NCBI GenBank assembly: GCA_018817425.1
Contig: JAHITX010000040.1
Span: 57,428 to 121,427, forward strand
Length of the DNA: 64,000 nt
DNA from: Pseudomonadota bacterium
Lineage (GTDB): Bacteria; Desulfobacterota; Desulfobacteria; Desulfobacterales; RPRI01
Direction of reading: 5' to 3'
Part shown: positions 18,751 to 26,407 of the stretch, piece by piece
Layout of the letters: every line of letters starts with the position of its first letter
How positions within the stretch are numbered: the stretch's first letter is position 1
Translations under genes and position numbers: made by a program
Notes under the pieces: generated by a model
Databases searched by the model: none
Seen by the model: the letters and a program-made list of their open reading frames with translations, nothing else
Told to the model about the DNA's origin: nothing

Positions 18751-18782
18751 TTGACAGGACATGCTTTTTTCTGTCATATGAT
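18751..18782 (+). promoter_or_regulatory. Promoter with overlapping inverted repeat before the glutaryl-CoA block
   Basis: TTGACA at 18751-18756 is followed by TCATAT at 17-bp spacing (18774-18779), with TATGAT at 18777-18782 as an alternative -10. The -35 sits inside an inverted repeat, TGACAG (18752-18757) with CTGTCA (18771-18776), spanning most of the promoter. Such an arrangement fits a dimeric repressor site that would control the acyl-CoA dehydrogenase operon; no regulator gene is adjacent. Confidence 0.45.
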
Positions 18783-18848
18783 AAATATTTATAATTAATG
18801 GAAGACTTAATTTAAAATATGTAAAATAAATATTGTCAGGAGGAGAAA

Positions 18849-20012
18849 ATGGATTTTAAATTATCAGAAGAACTTCAAATGCTTAAAGACACGGTGCGTG
18901 ATTTTGCAGATGAAAAAATCGCCCCGTTTGCTGATGAATGGGATATGAATCATTATTTCCCATATAATGAAGTTGTAAAGCCAATGGGAGAACTTGGCTT
19001 TTTTGGTACGGTCATTCCGGAAGAATACGGCGGTTCGGAAATGGGCTGGCTGGCTGCAATGATTGTAACAGAGGAAATAGCAAGGGGATCAAGCTCGCTG
19101 CGGGTTCAGGTCAATATGCAAACCCTTGGATGTGCTTACACAATCTATAAGTATGGTTCTGAAGAACTAAAAAAGAAATATATATCCAAACTTGTCAGTG
19201 CCGAGTATGTGGGCGGATTTGCAATAACGGAACCTGATGCCGGTTCGGATGTAATGGCCATTAAATCCATAGCGGAAGATAAAGGCGACCATTGGTTGCT
19301 AAACGGCTCCAAAACATGGATATCAAATGCCAATGTCGGAGATGCGGTAATCTTTTATGCCTATACCGATAAAGCCGCCGGGGCTAAGGGCCTTTCGGCG
19401 TTTGTTGTTGAGTTAAAGAATTTTAACGGTATTAGTACAACAGATCTGGATAAGATGGGTTCAAGATCTTCACCCACCGGAGAAATTTATCTTGTAGACA
19501 CAAAAGTACCCAAAGAAAACATTATTGGAAAACCCGGCGACGGAACAAAGATCGTTTTCGGATCGCTTAATCAGACGCGTCTTTCTGCCGCAGCTGGAGC
19601 CGTCGGTCTTGCTCAGGCATGTCTTGATGTTGTGACAAAATATGCCATGGAAAGAAAACAGTTCGGCCAGGAAATCGGTAAATTCCAGATGAATCAGGAT
19701 ATGGTAGGCCAGATGAATGCAGAGATAGAGGCTGCCCGCTTTCTGGTTTATAGAGCGGCTTGCACAAAAGATGAAGGCAATTTGAATAACGGGCTTGAAG
19801 TGGCTCAGGCCAAGTATTTTGCCGGTGAAACTGCAGTTAAATGTGCAAACTATGCTATGCGTATTTTAGGTGCTTACGGTTATTCAACCGAATATCCAGT
19901 TGCCCGTTACTACAGAGATGCTCCGACATATACAATGGTCGAAGGATCGGCAAATATCTGCAAGTGGATAATAGCCCAGGATCAGCTTGGAATCAGAAAG
20001 GCAAACAGATAG
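18849..20012 (+). CDS. Acyl-CoA dehydrogenase, probably non-decarboxylating glutaryl-CoA dehydrogenase
   Basis: A 387-residue member of the acyl-CoA dehydrogenase family: FAITEPDAGSDVMAI near residues 118-132, WISNA, RKQFGQEIGKFQMNQ, and the catalytic-base region MVEGSANICKW near residues 362-372. GcdA, the biotin-independent carboxyltransferase subunit of glutaconyl-CoA decarboxylase, lies 0.5 kb downstream. In Desulfococcus multivorans a non-decarboxylating glutaryl-CoA dehydrogenase forms glutaconyl-CoA, which a separate sodium-pumping decarboxylase then processes. The gene pairing here suggests the same split route, used at the end of aromatic-acid degradation. Substrate is inferred from context. 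Confidence 0.82.
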   Translation: MDFKLSEELQMLKDTVRDFADEKIAPFADEWDMNHYFPYNEVVKPMGELGFFGTVIPEEYGGSEMGWLAAMIVTEEIARGSSSLRVQVNMQTLGCAYTIYKYGSEELKKKYISKLVSAEYVGGFAITEPDAGSDVMAIKSIAEDKGDHWLLNGSKTWISNANVGDAVIFYAYTDKAAGAKGLSAFVVELKNFNGISTTDLDKMGSRSSPTGEIYLVDTKVPKENIIGKPGDGTKIVFGSLNQTRLSAAAGAVGLAQACLDVVTKYAMERKQFGQEIGKFQMNQDMVGQMNAEIEAARFLVYRAACTKDEGNLNNGLEVAQAKYFAGETAVKCANYAMRILGAYGYSTEYPVARYYRDAPTYTMVEGSANICKWIIAQDQLGIRKANR

Positions 20013-20030
20013 TATTTTTAAAAGGGGAAT

Positions 20031-20426
20031 TTGATCTTGGAAGACGATGTTTTTGAAAAAACGAAAAAAACCGCCGCTCTTTATTTTAAAGATGTAGAAG
20101 GAGAAAGGCCTTACGAGCTTTGGAAGTCTTTTGATAAAAAGCTTGCAAATGAACTTTCTCTTTTTATTACAGGGCGGATGTACGCAAGGGAAAAGATTCC
20201 CCATACCACAAGACAGCTTGTTACAGTTGCAGTGCTTACTGTTTTATCGCACCTTGATGAATTAAAACTTCATATACAGGCTGCGCTTAATGTCGGATGC
20301 GCTCCGGAAGAAATTGCTGAGGTAATATTTCAGACCAGTACTTACGGAGGTGTTCCGGCAATGAATTCGGCTTTGAAAGTATTAAGAGCTGTTCTGGAAG
20401 AAAAAGGAATGTGGCCTATTAAATGA
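20031..20426 (+). CDS. Carboxymuconolactone decarboxylase (AhpD-like) family protein
   Basis: A 131-residue all-helical CMD-family protein (RELY-type core RQLVTVAVLTVLSHLDELKLHIQAALNVG, split across residues 60-88; then APEEIAEVIFQTSTYGGVPAMNSAL). The AhpD CxxC redox pair is absent, so peroxidase-adaptor function is unlikely. It starts with TTG 18 bp after the dehydrogenase, preceded by AAAAGGGG, and sits between the dehydrogenase and gcdA, so it probably belongs to the glutaryl-CoA operon. Its role there is unknown. Confidence 0.78.
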   Translation: MILEDDVFEKTKKTAALYFKDVEGERPYELWKSFDKKLANELSLFITGRMYAREKIPHTTRQLVTVAVLTVLSHLDELKLHIQAALNVGCAPEEIAEVIFQTSTYGGVPAMNSALKVLRAVLEEKGMWPIK

Positions 20427-20432
20427 ATGGTC

Positions 20433-20466
20433 AAAGATTCCCCGATTTTTGTATTGGGGAATCTTT
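20433..20466 (+). terminator. 11-bp perfect stem-loop between the CMD gene and gcdA
   Basis: AAAGATTCCCC (20433-20443) pairs perfectly with GGGGAATCTTT (20456-20466) around a 12-nt loop. The T-rich part after the stem is short (TTTAAATAATATC), so it could end transcription only partly, lowering gcdA expression relative to the dehydrogenase, or act as an mRNA-stabilising hairpin. Confidence 0.55.
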
Positions 20467-20561
20467 AAATAATATCTTTGTTATATGCAGACGATATTAA
20501 TAAATCGTGCAGTGATTGCACTTATTGTATAAATGTGAAAGTTTTTAACGGGAGTTAGAAC

Positions 20562-22295
20562 ATGAGACCTTATTTTGAAAAAATGCCCGATTTAGGCAGA
20601 GAACTTACCGAAGGGCATAAAAAAAGCAGCAAGGAAAATGTTGAACAGATAAAAGAAGTTGAAAAACAAATCAGGGATGAGGTTGAAAAGGTAAAAAACG
20701 CGGGCTTCCCAACCGAAAAAATTAATCAGAGAGGCGAGATGACAGTCTGGCAAAGACTTGCATATCTGGTTGATCCTGGAACATGGTGCCCTCTGCACAC
20801 CATATATAATCCTATGAATATCCCTGAGGGAACAACCAATGTCATTGATGGTATAGGAAAAATATCCGGCAAATGGGCGGTAATCATAGGGTTTGACAAT
20901 AAAGTGATGGCAGGGGCATGGCTGCCGGGACAATCTGAAAATATACTTCGTGTGACTGATCTGTCAAAAAGACTTAATATCCCTCTTGTCTGGCTAGTAA
21001 ACTGTAGCGGTGTCCAATTGCCCGAACAGGAAAAATTTTATGGAGGCCGTCGTGGCTCCGGAACACCATTTTACAGACATGCTGAGCTTGAAACAATGGG
21101 AATACCTGTTTTAGCCGGTATATATGGCACTAATCCGGCTGGAGGCGGCTACCAGGGAATAAGCCCTACTGTTTTATTTGCTCATAAAAATTGTAATATT
21201 GCGGTCGGAGGAGGAGGCATATTAAGCGGAATGTCACCCAAGGGTAATTTTGATTTAGAAGGTGCTGAAGCTTTGATAGCGGCTGCAAAGCAGTTTAAGG
21301 AAAAACCGCCCGGATCTGTTGATATTCATTATAATGAAACTGGCTTCTTCCGTTATGTTTTTGAAGAAGAAACAGGAGTACTGGATGGTCTTAAAGATTA
21401 TATGAGAGACATGCCCGCATACAATCCAAAATTTTTCAGGGTGGCGGAACCTAAATCTCCTAAATATTCTACTGATGATCTCTACTCTTTACTTCCTTTC
21501 AATCAAAAAAGAACATATGATTTTAAAGATATCTTATCCCGTCTTGTTGATGGCAGTGAGCATATGGAATATCGTCCGGAATATGGCCCGGAAGTATATA
21601 CAGGTATTTGCAAAGTTGATGGTTTTCCTGTTGGCTGTATAGGAAATAACCAGGGTTTTTTAAGGGAACATTATCCTGAATATGCCCCTTATCCGGGTAT
21701 AGGCGGAAAGCTCTACAGGCAGGGGCTTATAAAGATGAACGAGTTTGTAACGCTTTGCGGCCGTGACAGGCTTCCTATCTTATGGTTTCAGGATACAACC
21801 GGAATCGACGTGGGCGATCTTGCAGAAAAAGCGGAACTTCTTGGCCTTGGTCAGTCTCTTATTTATTCCATACAGCAAACTGATGTTCCGCAAATTCTTG
21901 TTGTCTTAAGAAAGGGTTCGGCCGCAGCTCACTATCTTATGGGGGGCCCGACCGGAAACGATCATAATGCCTTCACGCTTGGAACAGCTACAAGTGAGAT
22001 TTATGTTATGCATGGAGAAACAGCAGCAGCAGCCACATATTCGCGAAGACTGGTAAAAGACAAAGCTGCCGGAAAACCTCTTGAGCCGATTATAGATAAA
22101 ATGAATGAGCTGGCAAAAAAATATTATGATTATTCAAGACCTGATTTTTGTGCAAAAACCGGACTTCTTGATGAAATTGTTCAGTTAAATGAATTAAGAA
22201 AATATCTTATAGCCTTTGCAGGTTCAGCATATCAGAATCCAAAATCAATCTGCCCGCAAAATCATATGATTTTGCCAAGAAGCATAAAAGGGTAA
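20562..22295 (+). CDS. gcdA: Glutaconyl-CoA decarboxylase alpha subunit (carboxyltransferase)
   Basis: A 577-residue carboxyltransferase of the GcdA type, close to the 587 residues of the Acidaminococcus enzyme. Two crotonase-fold halves are seen: GRRGSGTPFYRHAELE and GTNPAGGGYQGISPTVLF in the first, LWFQDTTGIDVGDLAE and HYLMGGPTGNDHNAFTLGT in the second. GcdA moves the carboxyl of glutaconyl-CoA to biotin; membrane GcdB then decarboxylates carboxybiotin and pumps sodium. GcdB, C and D are not in this window, so they would have to be elsewhere. The ATG has a GGGAGTTAG site upstream. Confidence 0.92.
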   Translation: MRPYFEKMPDLGRELTEGHKKSSKENVEQIKEVEKQIRDEVEKVKNAGFPTEKINQRGEMTVWQRLAYLVDPGTWCPLHTIYNPMNIPEGTTNVIDGIGKISGKWAVIIGFDNKVMAGAWLPGQSENILRVTDLSKRLNIPLVWLVNCSGVQLPEQEKFYGGRRGSGTPFYRHAELETMGIPVLAGIYGTNPAGGGYQGISPTVLFAHKNCNIAVGGGGILSGMSPKGNFDLEGAEALIAAAKQFKEKPPGSVDIHYNETGFFRYVFEEETGVLDGLKDYMRDMPAYNPKFFRVAEPKSPKYSTDDLYSLLPFNQKRTYDFKDILSRLVDGSEHMEYRPEYGPEVYTGICKVDGFPVGCIGNNQGFLREHYPEYAPYPGIGGKLYRQGLIKMNEFVTLCGRDRLPILWFQDTTGIDVGDLAEKAELLGLGQSLIYSIQQTDVPQILVVLRKGSAAAHYLMGGPTGNDHNAFTLGTATSEIYVMHGETAAAATYSRRLVKDKAAGKPLEPIIDKMNELAKKYYDYSRPDFCAKTGLLDEIVQLNELRKYLIAFAGSAYQNPKSICPQNHMILPRSIKG

Positions 22296-22306
22296 TATAA
22301 AAACAT

Positions 22307-22333
22307 GTGCGGCCTTTAATAAAAGGGCCGCAC
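22307..22333. terminator. GC-rich stem-loop after gcdA
   Basis: GTGCGGCC (22307-22314) pairs with GGCCGCAC (22326-22333); TTT and AAAG extend the stem with one bulge. It lies 12 bp after the gcdA stop. No immediate T-tract follows on the plus strand, but the position and strength suggest transcript end or 3' protection. Confidence 0.55.
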
Positions 22334-22504
22334 AATAATAAATCATTTCAAAATCTTGCTTTTTATTGCAAAATATCTTTCAATAGATTATATTTAATTT
22401 CATAATAATCAGGCTTATTATTTTTATCGGGCCATTTAATCTATATCAAATATCAAACCTAAGACTTAAATTCTGTATATATTTATAACTGCTTGTTGCA
22501 TTGT

Positions 22505-22538
22505 ACTATGATTGAATCCTGTTAATTTGATAAAATCA
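22505..22538 (+). repeat. Duplicated start of the gene at 23155
   Basis: The 34 bases here match 23152-23185 at 30 of 34 positions, covering ATG ATT GAA TCC and the following codons of the Mth938-like gene. The preceding GTTGCATTGT also occurs at about 23113. In this copy an in-frame TAA follows the fifth codon, so it is not a functional gene. It lies just before the ribosome site of the FMN-reductase gene, which is therefore flanked by two copies of the same gene start. Confidence 0.6.
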
Positions 22539-22555
22539 CATAAAGGAGTATAATT

Positions 22556-23107
22556 ATGAGCAAATACAATATTGCCGTTTTCATAGGAAGCCTTCGTCAA
22601 GATTCATTCAATCGTAAATTAGCAAATGCTATAGTAAAGTTGGCTCCGTCAGAGTTTTCATTCAAACAAATTCAAATAGGCGATCTTCCGCTCTACAACC
22701 AGGATGATGACGCTAATCAAGCCGAATCCGTCAAACGTCTGAAAAACGAAATTAAAGGTTCCGATGGTCTTTTGTTCGTTACGCCGGAATATAACCGTTC
22801 AATACCCGGTGTGCTTAAGAATGCAATCGACCATGCTTCACGTCCTTATGGACAAAGCGCATGGGCAAAAAAGCCTGCCGGCGTAATAGGTGCTTCAATC
22901 GGAGTTATCGGTACAGCACTGGCGCAACAACATTTGCGTAATGTTCTTGCATGTCTGGATGTATTTGTTCTTGGCCAACCCGAAGCATTCATTCATGTAC
23001 AAGATGGTTTGTTTGACAATACAGGTGATATAAGTGCAGACAGCAAACCGTTTTTTCAAAACTGGATAGACAAGTATGTCGAATGGGTTAAAAAGCATGC
23101 AGGCTGA
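22556..23107 (+). CDS. NAD(P)H-dependent FMN reductase (ChrR/azoreductase-like)
   Basis: A 183-residue flavodoxin-fold reductase: IGSLRQDSFNRKLANAI near residues 8-24 for the FMN phosphate, and VTPEYNRSIPGVLKNAIDHA near residues 76-95, the family signature. Homologues reduce quinones, chromate, azo dyes or free FMN with NAD(P)H. It starts at ATG 22556 after AAAGGAGT. The Mth938-like gene follows after ~50 bp. The duplicated sequence upstream suggests the gene arrived here by rearrangement. Confidence 0.88.
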   Translation: MSKYNIAVFIGSLRQDSFNRKLANAIVKLAPSEFSFKQIQIGDLPLYNQDDDANQAESVKRLKNEIKGSDGLLFVTPEYNRSIPGVLKNAIDHASRPYGQSAWAKKPAGVIGASIGVIGTALAQQHLRNVLACLDVFVLGQPEAFIHVQDGLFDNTGDISADSKPFFQNWIDKYVEWVKKHAG

Positions 23108-23154
23108 ACCTGGTTGCATTGTCTTCATATTAATAATTGATAGTGGCATACACT

Positions 23155-23499
23155 ATGATTGAATCCTATTCATTTGGTAAAATAATAATCAACGGTCATC
23201 CATATACCAGGGATATAATTATCATGTCCGATGGTAAAATTATCAGTCCCTGGTGGCGAAAGGCCAGCCATGTACTTGCAGTTTCTGATATAGAAGAGAT
23301 TATCAAATCAACTCCAGGCATTCTTGTTGTTGGAACAGGTGATCCGGGAATGATGAAGCCTGTACGCGGTTTTACTGCCGATCTTAAGGCAAAAAACATC
23401 CGTGTTGTAGTTTTGCCAACAGAGCATGCCGTTGTCACATTCAATAAGCTGAAAAAAGAATCCGAATTTGTAGCAGCCTGCTTTCATCTAACGTGTTGA
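23155..23499 (+). CDS. Mth938-like (DUF498) family protein
   Basis: A 114-residue protein of the Mth938/AAMDC fold: IESYSFGKIIINGHPYTRDIII at the start, then WWRKASHVLAVSDIEEII, LVVGTGDPGMM and VVVLPTEHAVVTFNKL. The biochemical function is unknown; homologues occur beside respiratory and redox genes. I chose ATG 23155 over TTG 23137 because MIESY is the usual start and because the duplicated copy at 22505 begins at the same ATG. No clear Shine-Dalgarno is present. Confidence 0.82.
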   Translation: MIESYSFGKIIINGHPYTRDIIIMSDGKIISPWWRKASHVLAVSDIEEIIKSTPGILVVGTGDPGMMKPVRGFTADLKAKNIRVVVLPTEHAVVTFNKLKKESEFVAACFHLTC

Positions 23500-23515
23500 A
23501 AGCAGTTAAAGATAA

Positions 23516-23914
23516 ACCATAAAGGAAGTAAGCTATTATATATCGGCAGCCGATATCATTGATCAAATCATCTCACCGGATAAAATCCGTGAAAAAATAG
23601 TATTTGTCGGAGCAAAGGTGGTAGGTCTGGAAGAATTGAGAACAACGCCTTTTGATCCGATATTTCCCGGAGTGGAAGTGCAAGCTACTTTTGCAGGCAA
23701 TCTGTTGGCCGGTGATTTCATTTCCATACCAAGCAGGTCAAATGTCTATGACGCCCTGATCAGCAAAAGGGTTTACAAGCCACCATATCCACATACCATG
23801 TCTGTTCATATTATCAGAAAAGCCAAAGGGACTCACTTTGATCCCGATATTGTGGATGCCTTTCTGGAAATCCACGAACAGTTAAGAGATATCGCCATCA
23901 AGTTTGCCGAATAA
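23516..23914 (+). pseudogene. Chimeric remnant: CHASE2 fragment joined to HD-GYP C-terminus
   Basis: The frame opens after a TAA at 23513. Residues to about 67 match the end of a CHASE2 sensor domain (YYISAADIID, REKIVFVGAK, DPIFPGVEVQATFAGNLLAGD). From about 23745 the same frame continues as the last ~60 residues of an HD-GYP c-di-GMP phosphodiesterase (NVYDALISKRVYKPPYPH, then GTHFDPDIVDAFLEIHEQ). Neither part is complete: no catalytic HD or GYP residues and no CHASE2 N-terminus remain. This looks like the scar of a deletion that joined an adenylate-cyclase-type gene to a response-regulator gene in frame. Confidence 0.75.
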
Positions 23915-23944
23915 TTCAAGTATTCACTATTTTTAACAGGTTAA

Positions 23945-24055
23945 ATGCTTTTGACGAAAAATAATAGTAAATCTCTTAAAATACGTGGATGTCTTATTAT
24001 AATCGGAATCGCTTTGATGGGAATAGGGGGCTTGGTTGTTTTTGATTTGTTTTAA
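23945..24055 (+). CDS. Possible 36-aa single-span membrane peptide
   Basis: ATG 23945 opens 36 codons ending at TAA 24053. Residues 1-14 are basic and polar (MLLTKNNSKSLKIR) and residues 15-33 form one hydrophobic segment rich in Ile, Leu and Gly, ending FDLF. An ACAGG sequence lies 4 bp before the ATG. It could be a small membrane protein or a leftover of the decayed region around it; no family is recognised. Confidence 0.35.
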   Translation: MLLTKNNSKSLKIRGCLIIIGIALMGIGGLVVFDLF

Positions 24056-24114
24056 CTTGTTATTTTAGTTTATTAGATCGGCCAATATACTGGTATATGT
24101 TTGGAGGATCAACA

Positions 24115-24686
24115 TGGATTCATCCTTTTCTGGATGGCAATGGGAGAGTTACACGACTTATGACTCATGCCTACCTAAAAAGGTAAAAAAAGATGGCCAC
24201 GGCTTGTGGACTGTATCCCGGGGTTTTGCAAGAAATCTGGAAGATTACCTTGCTTCATTAGCAGGAGCAGACCAACCCCGCAGAGGAGACCTGGATGGCC
24301 GAGGAAATTTGACACAAGCCGGACTGTTGGGGTTTTGTAAATTCTTTCTTAAAATTGCTATTGACCAAATCGACTTTATGTCGGGCCTTTTGGAATTGGA
24401 TGGAATGCAGAAACGAATACAAGCAGTGGTTGATCGCCAAGTTTCTTTTGGTGCACTGAAACCTGAATCAGGGCATTTACTAAGAGATGTATTTTTACGC
24501 GGGGAAATCCCTCGCGGAGAAATACCGAATATCATCGGAATGCCTGAACGTTCAGCACGTAGGGTCGTCAGTAGTTTAATGGTAAACGGATATTTAGTTT
24601 CCGATTCGGAAAAAGGGCCTGTAATGCTCGGTTTTCCGGCATCCATGGTGGAGTATTATTTCCCTCGACTTTATCCTGAAGGTTAG
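24115..24686 (+). pseudogene. Fic-family protein remnant with frameshift
   Basis: Frame 1 from 24115 reads WIHPFLDGNGRVTRLMTHAYL, the catalytic Fic motif HPFxDGNGR, then hits TAA at 24184. The adjacent frame continues with KKDGHGLWTVSRGFARN, RRGDLDGRGNLTQAGLLGF and the C-terminal winged-helix part, ending at 24686. One base gained or lost near the A-run at 24177-24190 therefore split the gene. The N-terminal half of Fic is missing. Fic enzymes attach AMP to target proteins; this copy should be inactive. An apparent ATG at 24114 in the second frame only reads the Fic motif out of frame. Confidence 0.78.
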
Positions 24687-24939
24687 GCGATCTTGAAAAA
24701 TGTTCATGCTGTTTTTTTATTGAAGCTTCCTGAAAGAAATAGATCTAATATTTTCATTGAAATAGTAGATTTCTAACGCAAATCATGATAATGAATTACA
24801 AAATTCAAAAGGTTTGATAATAAATTTAGTTCCATTTTGAATAACGCCAGTGCATAAATTTCAAAAAATGTATAAATGAACTTATTAATATGGAAAATAA
24901 GAGCCAAAAGCGGACTTGACCCCTGGCTTTTTTCCATAT

Positions 24940-25117
24940 CCTGCAAATCCGCCGTAAAACACTTGAAGCTCCGCACAGGATGTTCAGCGCGATCTTCTGG
25001 CACAGCTACCCAGTGCTCCTCTGAACCAACATCAATACCTGCGGCATCTACATTAAGCTTCGGCAATCTATTAGACGCCTTTCCCTTGGACAACTTTTTT
25101 CCTGGCTTTGCATTCAT
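24940..25117 (-). mobile_element. IS110-family recombinase remnant (N-terminal ~60 aa)
   Basis: On the minus strand from ATG 25117 the sequence reads through AAGIDVGSEEHWVAVPEDR and VRSFKCFTADL, the start of the RuvC-like DEDD domain of IS110-family recombinases (first catalytic Asp in GIDVGS). Similarity stops at about 24940, where the frame runs into unrelated AT-rich sequence. No C-terminal serine domain is visible. It is a dead fragment in the decayed zone. Confidence 0.7.
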
Positions 25118-25534
25118 CCTGCGCATAAAATCGCTCCTCATCTGGTGGTTTTGGGTAATGCTCTGGCCCGGGTCGATTGACTTCTTTAGTCTCCTAAACG
25201 GGATCGGTCATGCCAAACAGGCATGGACACTGTCACCAATAAAATAATCATAACGCTCGGAACCATGCTACAAAACGGGCTCATAACACCAGTGGTGCGT
25301 CGGTCTTAGCTGCCAGAGCACACTCGAAACTATTTTATCTGCACCATATAGAAAGAACAAGTTTCTTCCATTAATAACCCGTTATAACCAGATACGTAAC
25401 TTCGGGTTAAAATGCTACAAACAAATACTATCGGATTCTTTGAAAAATGTTTATTACTGATAGAAAGAGAGTAACGAAAAGCTAAGCCGGAGCGGCCCAG
25501 CCGCTATTGGCTTCAGCGCCTATTTATGCGATTT
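25118..25534. other. Gene-free stretch upstream of the IS110 remnant
   Basis: No gene is supported here. It holds a perfect hairpin CATGCC/GGCATG (25209-25225) and CACC/GGTG (25287-25297). In IS110 elements the non-coding region upstream of the recombinase encodes the bridge RNA, so 25118-25400 read on the minus strand could contain a remnant of one. No IS end can be placed from the sequence alone. Confidence 0.3.
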
Positions 25535-26287
25535 TTAATGTGGAAATTCTACCTTAATTTTGTAATCTTGACTGCCCGGCAGTGATTTTGGTTTTTCACC
25601 ACCAACATGGCAAATTTTCTTTAGTCGTGTATTTCCTGGAGCATCAAGACGAGTACCTGGGAAACGCTCATAATGTCTTCGCTCATTTTCTTTGACTCGA
25701 TCAATTTCCTGATATTTCGAAATAATCTTACCGCCAACGAATATTTGCCAGACATCTACATTTAGTTGGCGACGTTGTAGAGTTTTCGAATAACACACAA
25801 CAAGACCATCATTGTTATATACGCAATTATGCTGATTGGGCATTTTTAGCCATTCTAATGCTTCTTGTGTTGTATCAAAATGCTGTTGACCTTCTTGAAA
25901 AACACCACGTGATATTTCGTTGTGCTCTTTCCAATGTTTTCCTGGTCCAGGATAATAAATACCCATACTACCATACCAACGTTCGCCCCTTGGCCGCATA
26001 ACAACTGAGCGTGTTGCTCCTTCCCATGTGTATGATCTTTTTAGCCCTTTTCCAGCGGTAATTGTTATTGTTCCCCCTTCCCAGGCATGTAAATCTTTTA
26101 GCGTTCCTCCTATATTAGCTTTAATCATCCCCCCGAGTGTTGTGGCAGTAATCTGCATACCCTCGGTCATTACTATTTCGTTTTCAGCAGGAACACCGGA
26201 GATTGTATTTGGTGTTTGGGTATCCGACTCCGCAGTACAGCCATAAAGAATTAAAATAGCCAATAAGAATGATCTTATTCCTTTCAT
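25535..26287 (-). CDS. Hypothetical lipoprotein, 250 aa
   Basis: No family is recognised. The start at 26287 gives a short signal peptide (MKGIRSFLLAILILYGC) with a clear lipobox LYGC at Cys17; the longer frame from 26350 would bury it. The mature protein has a beta-rich segment with GMQITATTLGGMIKANIGG and TITITAGKG, and a C-terminal charged part with one Cys. Expected location is the periplasmic face of inner or outer membrane. It is followed downstream by the IS remnant and preceded by another unknown gene on the same strand, so both may be imported cargo. Confidence 0.6.
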   Translation of the reverse strand: MKGIRSFLLAILILYGCTAESDTQTPNTISGVPAENEIVMTEGMQITATTLGGMIKANIGGTLKDLHAWEGGTITITAGKGLKRSYTWEGATRSVVMRPRGERWYGSMGIYYPGPGKHWKEHNEISRGVFQEGQQHFDTTQEALEWLKMPNQHNCVYNNDGLVVCYSKTLQRRQLNVDVWQIFVGGKIISKYQEIDRVKENERRHYERFPGTRLDAPGNTRLKKICHVGGEKPKSLPGSQDYKIKVEFPH

Positions 26288-26407
26288 TTTTCTCACTTTT
26301 TCTCTTATAACACTATGCTCATTAGCAGACAGGGCAACACCATATTTCATTTTACCACGAGCGCCCCGCCCTGGCTGTCTAATGCAGCAATTTGATATGC
26401 ATCAGTT

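Noticed and set aside
24114..24176. ATG 24114 as the start of a 190-residue gene
   Set aside because: Its first 21 codons read the Fic motif HPFLDGNGRVTRL out of frame; the true reading lies in the neighbouring frame, so the region is a frameshifted remnant.
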